Origin: Aurantiochytrium sp. KH105
Taxonomy: Eukaryota; Sar; Bigyra; Thraustochytrida; Thraustochytriidae
Assembly: GCA_003116975.1 (NCBI GenBank)
Contig: BGKB01000026.1
Coordinates: 62,001 to 126,000 of the forward strand
DNA length: 64,000 nt
Direction: 5' to 3'
The notes beneath the pieces are model-generated. The model saw only the letters and a list, made by a program, of their open reading frames with translations, was not told where the DNA came from and made no database searches. Shown piece after piece: positions 48,020 through 57,800 of this stretch. The position numbers were made by a program, and so were the translations under genes. Each line of letters begins with the position of its first letter. Position 1 is the first letter of the stretch.

Positions 48020-49912
48020 TCAATCTAGCGTCAATCGAACTATCAAGGCGCGAAGGAGGGTCGCGAGACTGCGTGCAACTTCGCTAGGCCCTTCGTTAGA
48101 GACCTCCTCCTCCTTTGACGATGACGACGGTGCAAGATCGTCTGCAAAGGCCTCAATTTCTTTCCGTAAAACGGCGAGCGAGAAGCGGTTCTCGTGAAGA
48201 CGAGCCTTGACGTGGGCGCGGAGCGACGGGCGGTCGCTGGTACAGAGAAAGCCGAGCAAGACAGCAGCATGGCGGGCAGACTCGAGACCAGCCTCCATTC
48301 GGGCAAGAAAGCGACTATCGGAAGTTTCATCGTCTGCACCGGTGTAGAGTGCGTCGATTTTGGCGAGGCGCTGCATGTACTCGACAAAGAGTTCCACGAG
48401 GCGATCCGTCTTGACCCTTTCATCCTCGGTGAATTTGCGAAGAATGCGTCGATAAGAGGTGCTTGCGTGAGGGAAACTAACCATTAGCTGGAAAAGAATG
48501 GCTAATACATGCTCTGTGACCTCGACCTCGACTTCTGCTCGCTTGCGTGCGGGTTTGGACTTGCGCGTTTTCGCCTTTTGCGCACGCGGATCGTCATGGT
48601 CGTCTGCCACCATGGCGGACGTCTTGATGCCGATACCTCGACCCATAAATAGAGGAAAGACAGACTTGAGGCCGTCCGCCTGCACAAGCTGCTCGCAGCT
48701 TTCTGGATTGTCTTCAATGGCATCGCGAACAACATGCAGCGCAAAGGTGTACGCGAAGCGTCGCTGCTTGACAATTTGCATCATGCGTGAGAATCCCTCA
48801 TGCTCCGCGAATACCTTGCGCGACTTGAGTGGCAAAAGAACACCTCGAAGGGTTCCAAAAAGGTTGGCAATGAGCTCCTGCTCACGGCTGGATGATGGGT
48901 CATGCTTGCGAAACTTGCTTACAGCGACGAGAAGCCGCTCAAGATGATCTTCCTTGGTAGCGGCATTTGAAGCTCGCTTCGGAAGTGTTAAAAACTCTTG
49001 CTGGGCTTGCGTAGATGTGGTGAGCAAGAGATTGAGCATCTCCGCACAGGTCACGGCAAGGTCCTCATCACGAATGGTCTGCACTGCGTCGAGGAGGTAG
49101 TCCACCAACGGCGTCTCGCACGCCAAGCTATCGGCAATATTATTTCGCATGTCAATGAGATTCTCCATGATGTCCATCGCATATCCAATAGTTTCTGCCC
49201 CTGTCTCCGTGTTTGGCGCAGAGGTGGCGAGGCGAACAACGATTGCGCCAAGCAGTTCTTCCGCGAGAAGGGCATCGAGAAGAACGCGGGATTGCCGAGG
49301 GGCCTCAAGCATTGTTTGTGCCTCGAGAAGCTCACCGAGAAGTTGCAAAACGTCCTTGGCGAGATCCTCGTTGTCGTGGCCGACAAGAGCCACCAGAGTC
49401 TTGGCTGCGCCAGCCTTGGCCATATCTTCGTATAAAGTCGGCGCGCTTGCAACAGCTTTGAGAGCGCCCACGGTCTCGTCCAGACTCATTTCGGACTCCA
49501 TGAAGCGGGCTGGCTGAGCAGAGAACTTGGTACGCAGTTCGAGATTGGTGCGCGATTGCTTTTCAAGCAGCGCGCACATCTTGGTGACCTCGGCGCCAGT
49601 AAGACCCCCTTCATGGTCGCCGTTTTCTTGCAGTACAGCCGTCGTTGACGCCACAGAAGACGACGACGACGACGACGACGACGACGAAGAAGAAGAAGAA
49701 GAAGAAGAAGAAGAAGAAGCCGTAATCCCTGCTGCCGCCGCTCGCTTCACGGGCCGTGGCGGCGGGAAGGCTTCGAGCCCGCGAGGTCGCTTGCGGCCGC
49801 CCTGAGTGTCCTCATAGTACCCGAGCCCCTGCACGCCGCGCTTGAACACGAAGCCTTCCCTTGCGCCCGCAAACCTCCCGGCTGCCACGAAGACCGCCTC
49901 GGCCTCCGCCAT
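48020..49912 (-). CDS. CTNNBL1: Beta-catenin-like protein 1 (CTNNBL1), spliceosome-associated ARM protein
   Basis: A 630-aa protein. The basic N-terminus with a possible NLS (GGRKRPR, RPVKRAAA) and a long poly-Ser tract (TCG/TCT codons, about 49660-49720) precede a HEAT/ARM-type superhelix (about 100-610). Family landmarks are NLELRTKFSAQPARFMESE, LVDYLLDAVQ, LFGTLRGVLLPLKSR, ADGLKSVFPLFMGRG and YRRILRKFTEDERVKTDRLV. CTNNBL1 binds the CDC5L/PRP19 complex in the nucleus. The ATG at 49912 gives MAEAEAVFVAAGRFAG; the frame runs further upstream, but only through Arg/Ala-rich leader. It is head to head with TM9SF (470 bp). Confidence 0.92.
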   Translation of the reverse strand: MAEAEAVFVAAGRFAGAREGFVFKRGVQGLGYYEDTQGGRKRPRGLEAFPPPRPVKRAAAAGITASSSSSSSSSSSSSSSSSSSSSVASTTAVLQENGDHEGGLTGAEVTKMCALLEKQSRTNLELRTKFSAQPARFMESEMSLDETVGALKAVASAPTLYEDMAKAGAAKTLVALVGHDNEDLAKDVLQLLGELLEAQTMLEAPRQSRVLLDALLAEELLGAIVVRLATSAPNTETGAETIGYAMDIMENLIDMRNNIADSLACETPLVDYLLDAVQTIRDEDLAVTCAEMLNLLLTTSTQAQQEFLTLPKRASNAATKEDHLERLLVAVSKFRKHDPSSSREQELIANLFGTLRGVLLPLKSRKVFAEHEGFSRMMQIVKQRRFAYTFALHVVRDAIEDNPESCEQLVQADGLKSVFPLFMGRGIGIKTSAMVADDHDDPRAQKAKTRKSKPARKRAEVEVEVTEHVLAILFQLMVSFPHASTSYRRILRKFTEDERVKTDRLVELFVEYMQRLAKIDALYTGADDETSDSRFLARMEAGLESARHAAVLLGFLCTSDRPSLRAHVKARLHENRFSLAVLRKEIEAFADDLAPSSSSKEEEVSNEGPSEVARSLATLLRALIVRLTLD

Positions 49913-50382
49913 CGCGCCCCGCGCCCGGCCGTGAAACGCGATTGGCGACACGAGAGAGACTCGCTCGCGGCTCGCTTGAAAGACAAGGAAAGAGAGACGC
50001 GCTGCCGAGCAGCAGCAGGGCGAGCGCAGAGCCGCTTCCCCGACCCGCGCCGCCCGCGAGCCTGCGCGGCCGCCCCCTCTCCCTGGCTGGCCGGCTGGCC
50101 CCCTCCGCGCGCCCCTGCGTCCCTCCGCTCCGCGCCGCTCCGCGCGCGTCCCTGGCGCCTGGCCGAGATCGGCCGAGCCCGCTCGTCGGCGAGCTGCGCA
50201 GCTGGCGTCGCAGTCTGGCAACGGCGCCGTCTCCAACTACCTTCGTTCTCTCGCCCGCTCGCTCGGGAGACAGACGCCTGCGCGAGCGAGCGAGCGAGCG
50301 AGCGCGGGCGCGGGGAGCCGCGCGCGAGCGAGCGAGCGAGCGCCCCGGCGGGGCGTTTCCGCTTGCGACGCGCAGGCGCGCG
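49913..50382. promoter_or_regulatory. Bidirectional 5' region of CTNNBL1 and TM9SF
   Basis: 470 bp, very GC-rich, with (GAGC)n runs (50287-50306 and 50325-50341) in the TM9SF leader. No CGCAAGT element was seen here, unlike other head-to-head regions. Confidence 0.5.
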
Positions 50383-52221
50383 ATGATGGAGATGTCTCGA
50401 GGCGTCATGACCCGTTGGGCCGCGGTGGCGCTGGTCCTGCTGGCGGCGTGCCTGGCACCGGCTCTGGGCGGCGGCGAGACGTACAAGGACGGGGACCCTG
50501 TGCGCGTCGTCGCGAACAAGATCGGGCCCTACTTCAACCCGACAGAGACGTACGAGTACTACTCGCTGCCGTTCTGCGCGCCAGACAAAATGGAAAAGGA
50601 GTCGCACAATCTTGGAGAAATCCTCGCAGGGGACCGCAAGGTCTTGACCCACTATGATATCAAGTTCAAGGTGCCGAACCACGGTATGCGACTCTGCACC
50701 AAGACGCTCAGTCTCGCCGACCTGCAAAAGTTCCAGAGGGCGGTTGACGAGGACTACTACTTTGAAATGCTCGTCGACAACCTGCCCGTCTGGGCTTATG
50801 TGGGCCTCATTCACACGCCCAGTTTGCTCTCCTCGCCGCCCTCATTTCCGATCCTTGGGGACTTTGACGAAAAGAGTCTCGAGAACATTTCGGCCAAGCG
50901 TTTCCTCTACACGCACTTGATTTTCAACATTGATTACAACGGGGACCGCATCGTGTCGGCACAGGTGGCAACTTCGCCCTCTTCGCGCCTCGATATCACT
51001 GACGTGGACTCGGAGATCACCGTCGATTTCACCTACGCCGTCATCTGGAAGGAGTCCTCAGTGCGTTACGAGGACCGTGTCGAGCGATACCAAAAGGCCG
51101 ACTTTCTACCCGCAACCGTGGAGATCCATTGGCTGAGCATCATCAACAGCTTTGTGCTTGTCATCCTACTCACTGCTTTCCTCGCCATGATTATGGTCCG
51201 CGTCCTGCACAATGACATGCGCTATCTGATTGCCGATGAGGAGGAAGAATTTGGCAGCGAGGACGAGTCAGGCTGGAAACTCTTGCACGCAGATGTATTT
51301 CGCTTTCCCGTCAACAAAACCCTTTTTGCCGCCGTCTTGGGTGCTGGAACTCACTTGCTCTGCGCCACTGTGCTCCTTCTCCTGCTGGCTCTCTTTGCGT
51401 TCTCTCCTGGAAAAAAGGGAAACCTTCCCAAGGTCATTGCTATTTTGTATCCCCTCACCGCCGGCACATCGGGGTACGTGTCAGCCTCCGTGTACAAGCA
51501 AATGGGTGGCTTCAATTGGGTTTGGAACACGATTCTGACGTCGGTTCTTTTTCCTGGACCGCTCTTTATCATGTTTTGCATCTGTAACTCGGTGGCCATC
51601 TCGTACGAGTCAACCGCTGCCTTGCCCTTTTGGACGATTGTCTCTGTCTTTGCTACGCATTTGCTCATGACCTTTCCCCTTACTGTGCTTGGCGCCATCA
51701 TCGGCAAGCGAAATGCCAAGCCCTTCGAGGCGCCTTGCCGGACGAGCAAGGTGCCGCGCCAGACTCCTCATGTACCCTGGCACAAGTCCCTGGCACAAGT
51801 CCTCGTGGCAGGCTTTTTGCCTTTTAGCGCCATTTACATTGAGGTCCACTACATTTTCACCAGCATTTGGGGCCACAAGGTGTACTCGCTCTACGGCATC
51901 CTCTTTCTTGCCTTTGTACTCCTTCTCACGGTGACTGCAGCGATCACTGTGACACTCGTTTACTTCCAGCTCGCGGCCGAAGACCATCGCTGGTGGTGGC
52001 GTTCCATGTTGTACGGTGGTTCCACTGGCTTCTTCATCTATCTCTACTCGTTCTACTACTATTCGGCGCGAAGCAGGATGAATGGTACGCTGCAGACAAC
52101 CTTTTTCTTTGGCTACATGCTCATTCTTTCATATGGAGTGACCCTCATGCTTGGAACGGTTGGCTTCTTCTCCTCGCTTTCCTTCACCAAGTACATTTAT
52201 AAGCAGCTCAAGCTCGACTAG
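50383..52221 (+). CDS. Transmembrane 9 superfamily member (nonaspanin)
   Basis: A 612-aa protein with a signal peptide (VALVLLAACLAPALGG), a luminal domain beginning YKDGDPVRVVANKIGPYFNP (the TM9 signature), and nine transmembrane helices from about residue 253 (IINSFVLVILLTAFLAMIMV) to the end. Typical family blocks are HNDMRYL, GTSGYVSASVYKQMGG and TKYIYKQLKLD. The C-terminal KLD fits the KxD/E COPI-binding signal that keeps TM9 proteins in the Golgi. Members sort glycine-rich-helix membrane proteins and affect adhesion and phagocytosis. It is closest by eye to the TM9SF1/3-type short branch. The ATG at 50383 (two tandem Met codons) puts the signal peptide in place. Confidence 0.93.
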   Translation: MMEMSRGVMTRWAAVALVLLAACLAPALGGGETYKDGDPVRVVANKIGPYFNPTETYEYYSLPFCAPDKMEKESHNLGEILAGDRKVLTHYDIKFKVPNHGMRLCTKTLSLADLQKFQRAVDEDYYFEMLVDNLPVWAYVGLIHTPSLLSSPPSFPILGDFDEKSLENISAKRFLYTHLIFNIDYNGDRIVSAQVATSPSSRLDITDVDSEITVDFTYAVIWKESSVRYEDRVERYQKADFLPATVEIHWLSIINSFVLVILLTAFLAMIMVRVLHNDMRYLIADEEEEFGSEDESGWKLLHADVFRFPVNKTLFAAVLGAGTHLLCATVLLLLLALFAFSPGKKGNLPKVIAILYPLTAGTSGYVSASVYKQMGGFNWVWNTILTSVLFPGPLFIMFCICNSVAISYESTAALPFWTIVSVFATHLLMTFPLTVLGAIIGKRNAKPFEAPCRTSKVPRQTPHVPWHKSLAQVLVAGFLPFSAIYIEVHYIFTSIWGHKVYSLYGILFLAFVLLLTVTAAITVTLVYFQLAAEDHRWWWRSMLYGGSTGFFIYLYSFYYYSARSRMNGTLQTTFFFGYMLILSYGVTLMLGTVGFFSSLSFTKYIYKQLKLD

Positions 52222-52529
52222 AGTTTTACGTTTAAGAAAAATGTGAACACAGAAATGTGTGCGAGCGGGCGAGCGAGCGAGCGCGAGCGAGCAAACGATA
52301 TGACCGTGCGCGCTGCGTCAGCAAGCAGCAACGGCAAATAAATAGAAAGACCTTGCAATGCTTTGCTCGAAACAACGAGAGATACACCGATCTTTGACTC
52401 TTTTGCTATAAATTTGTGCGTGCTCATGTCAATTTCGCTCTTTTCCGAGGCACACGTATGTCGGCCTCTTGGCGGAAGCAAGGGATTTGCCATCATCGAC
52501 ATCGCCATTGGAAAGCATAATCTGAACTT

Positions 52530-53265
52530 GGCTTTTCAGAAGACTGCTGGCACTGCACGCGCTGGCCGCCGTGACCGTCCTCATCCTCGGGGTCGTAGGC
52601 GCTGCCGTGCGAAGCAGACGCGGCAACCTGGCCGACCGGTTCGCCAAGGCTTCCATTAGAGAGACCTCGACGACCTCCTCTCCCTCGGGGAGGGTGCCGG
52701 TCTCGACGTCAGGACCCGGGAGAGACTTCAGGGCGGTCATTTGAGGAGCGTTAAGCTTTTCGGGAAATTCGATGCGGAAGACAACAAAGAGACGACCTTT
52801 GGTGAAGATGCGCTTGTGCACAGACACAAACGCAGATCCCTTTTGACAAGAGACTACTCGTTTGATCCGGAACGTACTGTAAAAATAAAACACACCAATG
52901 CATCTCTCTTCGACAATGAAGTCGAGGACTGACTTTCCTCGCATATTCAAGTAGAGGAATGCATTGTGCGCCTTACACCCGTATGCTGACCCAGTGAAAA
53001 CACCGGTTCAAATTACCAAAATCAGCTGTGACCGTTCCATTCAAAACGGTGCAGAGTGCTTGATTCAGTTGTGTCGCCTTTAAAGCGTAGCTTTGACTTG
53101 TCGTACATGTCGTCACAGAGTGAGTACGTGTGTACACAAGTGAAATATCGCCGTCGTTGGTTGAACCATCAGGGTGGTCGTGCTGGAGCAAAGACTTTCC
53201 AATCATGATCTCTTCGGAGAAGACTTCGCCTCCTTTCTCTTCGAAATATCGGTATACTTCATGCC
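52530..53265 (-). pseudogene. Truncated, frameshifted DNAJA-type (Hsp40) fragment
   Basis: Three minus-strand pieces in different frames match the C-terminal half of type I DnaJ (DNAJA/Ydj1) proteins. At about 53210-53000, HDHPDGSTNDGDISLVYTRTH and LNQALC resemble CTD-I. At about 52840-52660, RIFTKGRLFVVFRIEFPEKL then EEVVEVSL resemble CTD-II. At about 52610-52540, HGSAYDPEDEDGHGGQRVQC corresponds to the acidic tail and prenylated Cys end, but the stop after CQQS is out of frame. Stops and frame changes separate the pieces. There is no J domain or CxxCxGxG zinc region, because upstream sequence belongs to the WD40 gene's leader. It is best read as a dead partial copy. An unusual spliced gene is less likely. 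Confidence 0.7.
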
Positions 53266-53425
53266 TGCTCGAGTTCTTCACTCCCCCAGCGGGAGAAAAA
53301 CTCCTGTGATGGATGTGACTGAAGATACATACTGTGGCCATGGTGGGTTCGCACACAAGGCCTTGCTTGGGCGTGCCAAACAGCTAACACACCCTCTTGG
53401 CCCTCGCGCCGCGGCGCGACCGCGC

Positions 53426-53444
53426 GGCAGGCAGGCAGGCAGGC
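53426..53444. repeat. (CAGG)n tetranucleotide run
   Basis: About four CAGG units in the leader region of the WD40-CAAX gene. Confidence 0.85.
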
Positions 53445-53736
53445 GGGCGCGCAACGCGCAAGCCAGCAGCCCCCTCCCTCTTGGGCCCCTTCCTCGCGCG
53501 CGGGCGCCGCCGCGGCACGCTCCGTCCGTCGCGCGCCCCGCGGAGAACGAACGCGCCGAGGCCGCAGCCAGGCTCTTTCTCCCAGCGCGCCCTTCGTTCC
53601 CTCCCCTCGCCCGAGAGTCTCCGTCTCTCTCTCTGCTTTCTCGCCCCCTCTCCGCCGCAGCCGCTCGCTCGCGGCGCGTCTCCGCGGCGCTTGCCCGCCG
53701 GCGCGCCCGCCCGCCCTCGCTCCCCTCGCCGCCGCC

Positions 53737-54762
53737 ATGGGCCGCATCGAGGGCGACGTGTACGGCGTCGCGCAGTCCGCCGACCTCGTGCTGGCCGCCA
53801 GCTGGAACGACTGCTCGTTGCGCGCGTGGAACAAGGAGGACGGCGCCCTCGTCTTGGAGATGAAGACGCCCAACAACAGAGAGGCCTTATCAGTGGCCGT
53901 GCAGGGCAAGCTAGCCGCCTTGGGGACTGCTGGAGGCGGCCTCTTCCTGATTGACCTGGCCACCGCCTCCGTCCTGCACGCCCTCCAGGGCCACACTATC
54001 GCTGTCCAGAGCGTCATCTTCGACGGCAACGAGATCATCTCCGGGGCCGAGGACGAGACCGTCCGCGTCTGGGACAAGATCAGCGGCCGAGAGACCTTGA
54101 GGATCGACGCCGGGGCGGAGGTCTTCGGCGTTGCCGCCCACGAGAACTTGCTCGTGGTCGGGTTGTACGACTACACCGTGCGCGTCTTCGACCGGGCCAG
54201 CGGCGGCCCACGCCACGTCCTCACGGAGGCGACAGGCCAGGTCTACGCGGTCGCGATCGACGCGCAGCGCATGGTGAGCGGGTCCTTTGACAAGAAGGTG
54301 AGGGTCTACGCCGTGCCTTCCTTCGAACTCCTCCACGTTCTCGAAGGACACACTGTCTGGGTGCGCTCTGTCGCGCTCCAGGGAGACCGCGTCGTGAGCG
54401 GGTCCTTGGACAACACGGTCAGACTCTGGGACGCGCGCAGCGGTGACTCGCTGCACGTCTTGCAAGGACACTCGAAATGGGTGTTCTCGGTCTCTCTCTT
54501 GGGGTCGGAGATCGCGAGTGGTTCTAAGGACAAGAGCGTGCGCATCTGGGACGCAGAGACGGGCGCCTCAATGCGCGTGCTGGACGGCACGGAGGCCGTG
54601 CGGCCCATCGAGGAAGTCCTTGCATCGCCTGTGGAAGTGAATTCAGAGAAGCCTGTCAAAGAAGTACTTGTATCGCCGGCGGAAGTAGAAGCAGAGCTGA
54701 AACCGGCACGGTCAGATGAGGACCTTCCTGCAAAGCTGTGCCCTACTTGTTCGATTTTGTAA
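53737..54762 (+). CDS. WD40-repeat protein ending in a CAAX box
   Basis: A 341-aa protein. Residues 1-285 form seven short WD blades of about 40 residues, several very regular (ISGAEDETVRVWD, VSGSFDKKVRVYA, VSGSLDNTVRLWD, ASGSKDKSVRIWD). A Val/Glu/Pro linker (PVEVNSEKPVKEVLVSPAEV) leads to the C-terminus CPTCSIL. CSIL fits a CAAX prenylation motif with Leu at X, favouring geranylgeranylation, so the propeller may be tethered to membrane. CCPTC-like spacing gives a second Cys for palmitoylation. I recognise no named family. The F-box/TRAF7-like blade style suggests a binding platform. The ATG at 53737 begins the first blade. Its stop is 122 bp from the convergent TIR-methyltransferase gene. 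Confidence 0.82.
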   Translation: MGRIEGDVYGVAQSADLVLAASWNDCSLRAWNKEDGALVLEMKTPNNREALSVAVQGKLAALGTAGGGLFLIDLATASVLHALQGHTIAVQSVIFDGNEIISGAEDETVRVWDKISGRETLRIDAGAEVFGVAAHENLLVVGLYDYTVRVFDRASGGPRHVLTEATGQVYAVAIDAQRMVSGSFDKKVRVYAVPSFELLHVLEGHTVWVRSVALQGDRVVSGSLDNTVRLWDARSGDSLHVLQGHSKWVFSVSLLGSEIASGSKDKSVRIWDAETGASMRVLDGTEAVRPIEEVLASPVEVNSEKPVKEVLVSPAEVEAELKPARSDEDLPAKLCPTCSIL

Positions 54763-54884
54763 TCTTTTGGACAGAGAAAAGAGAGCGATCACAGGAGTTT
54801 CAAAGCTTTTCTCTCAAGCTTGGCATGCTTGTTGACTTTTTAAAAATTATTTTTTTGAAATTGAATGAACGTGTAAGAAACTTG

Positions 54885-57800
54885 TTAGGCGCTCGCCTTT
54901 TCCTTGGCAACATCAAGTATGCGCTGTTCGACGACCTCAACCCACTTGCTGTCCAAATCGCATCCGGCCGATTGTACACCCTCGAGCATGGCCGCTACGA
55001 CAGCACTTCCGGTTCCAAGAAAAGGCTCAAGTACGAGAACATCATCCTGCAACATCTTTTCGAACGAGTCGTCCTTCTTGTCGTTGTTGTCGTCGCTGTT
55101 ACCACCACCGCCACCGCCGCCGCCGCCGCCGCTGCTGTCATCCTCGTTTTCAAAAGACTTTTGCAGGGCCGACCGCTTACGCCTCTTGGCAATGTCCACA
55201 GCACTCCGGACAAGAGCGCGCATCAGCGCAAGAGGTTTCTGTGCAGGATGCCAGGCGTCCCCGCCGAGACGCTCAGGAGCCTTACATTTTTCAAGCTGCC
55301 ATACATTGGCCGCATCCGGGGCGAGCAGCTCGGCTACAACATCCTTGAAGCCGACTGCAGAGGCCTTCGAGCGACGAAAGATGAGGACAACCTCGATGCA
55401 GTCGCGAACGACTTGAGGAGCATCAAAAGTCGGAGCGTGCTTCATTTGCGGATTGGAGTCAATAAATGCCCGCCGCCAGGCGGCATCCGGCTTATACCAT
55501 ATCGCCGATTCAACCAAAACCTCTGGCGCGGGATCTGGCGACGACTCGTGCAGGGGGGCCGCGCCTCTCGCAGTGCGCAGCTCATGCATCCAATACGAGG
55601 CATAGGTGACGTCAGTGAATGCGAAGCCGATACCTTCCGGAGCTAATGCGCGCACCATGAGACGCGCCCATCGCTTGATTTTAGCAATGAACTCTTGATG
55701 GCCCATTTCATCCCAGGCCGTGTCGATTGCGCGATTGTACGGTGCATCTGATACAATCACATCAGCCAGACCCGAGGGGGCGCACGAGAACATGTCTTCC
55801 ATGCTCATTGTTAAAGCGGCTGGGACACAGTTTGCACAAGCTACATTTTCTGCAGCAACCTTGTCCTTCAACTGCTGGTATACATTGCCGAACGCGGACG
55901 GCTGACGGGAGAGATTCGAGCGTATTTGCTCGAGCAAAAGATTGATCTTTGACCCGCTCTTGTGAATGGCGTATTCGCGGATCTTTCGCGTCAGTGCCAG
56001 AACCTCATTGGTGTCCGAGAGATGAGGACGGCTCAAGACAATCCAGTCCACAAACTGCAAACCTTCGTCAATGTGTCTCTTCCACTCCGCGCTACTGTGT
56101 TTCGTTGCGGCGTAGCGATCATGCTTGCGCATGAGTTCCAGCATCTCGACCTTGCACTCGAGCAGGCTAACCGGGTTGCCGCCGTAATCCTTGACCTGGT
56201 CCATGAGGCCATTGTGCGCTTTTGTATAGCAGGCCCAAGCCGTGGTTGGGTCCCAAGAGAGATCCCTCGCGCAATGCCTGGCCTGATCGAGGAGAGTCAT
56301 AAAGACGCGGGGGTCGAGAGAGCCGAAGCCGACCTTTTGCTTCTCTTCTCCCATGATGAGAAACTTGAAAGCCTCGTCCGAATCTCTGCTTACCTCGCGC
56401 TGCTGCGGCGGCTGGGCGGGGTCGCTGCCGTTCTTGCTTTCATGTTCACAGTCCTCAAGAAGATCGCGCACCTTGCCGAGAAAAACATAACAAGCACCGA
56501 GAGAAGGCAGGTGCCTGTCTTCATCCTTTTCAATCGCCTCCTGAAGCTTTCTTGATTCTTCGAGAAAGTCTTGTGCCTCACGAAGCTTTTTCACTCGATC
56601 GTTGAATGGAGCTGATGACGTTTTGTGCTTCTCGAGGAAGAGAACATAAGTACGCCCAATATTGTAAAGAGACTCGTGAATCAGGGCGTGATTGTTTTTT
56701 CTGCGGAGTTGGAGGGACTCATCAAGATACCCAAGCGCCTCTTCGATCCGAGCAGGATCACGCCGATCTCCGAGAACGCGCCCCAAAGAGTTCAAATTGA
56801 CGGCGAGCTCGATTTCAAGCTCTTGCAGAATGGATGGCTTTTGAACCTGGGCCTCCCTGATGAGCTCGCGTTGGATGTCGATGGCTTCCCCGCAGACCTG
56901 GGCAGAACGTGTCTTTCGGCCCATAATATGGTAAATTCGAACAAGGTTGTTGAGCGAGTTAGCCTTCTCCCTGTTGTCAATGGTAAAGTTCAAAAGCATG
57001 TTGTTGTACAGCTTGTCCGTGCCCTGGGCTTGCCATTTGCTAATCAAAGTGTCTGCGGTACCGATCAGCAAACTCGTGACGGCACCAATGACGCGCTTGG
57101 TGGCCAAATCCTTGCCGAGGCCGCTCTCAATTCTTTCCATGATAAACTTTCGGTCTTTTGAGAGAAGACAATCGCTCCTCTCCACGTCAATGTTTTTCAA
57201 CATTTTCACACAGAGATTAATCTGATGTTCCTCATTGCGGCTGAGGTCTTCGCGACTTCGCGTGTACGAGTATGCGACGCTACGGAGTTCATTGGTCATT
57301 TTGGGCGTGAGTGCCAGGAGGACCTTTTTATTCTCTTCAAGCGCTGTCGTGATCTCGAGCCAACACCAGGAACGCTGCATGACGAGAGCATCCCAGGGCG
57401 CGAGGACAAGAACTGCGCCCTCTCGAGAGTTCTTGATGACGCGTGAAAAATTGTTAAGATCCGCCTCGCGCTCCTGATTGAGACGCAGGTTGACCTCCTC
57501 GTCGGCGTGGTAATGCTGGTTGACAGCGAAAATATCGAGCCAGAAGCGTTTTTTGCAGTGTTCACTGAAAGTGTCCGACCCGGACGTGCTCGGGTTTTTG
57601 AGGGCTTCGACCAAAAGCTCAAATTTGTCGCCCCAGGCATGACTCACGAAAAAATCGGCAGGCCCAAACCATCCAATCTCGCGGAATTTCTCGAGAGAGC
57701 CCGATAGATCTTCACCATCTGTCATGCTCGGGCCGAAATCAGCTTCGCTTCGGGGTGGTTCGGAATCAAGGCTGTTCACGCTCGATTCTCGTTTGACTCG

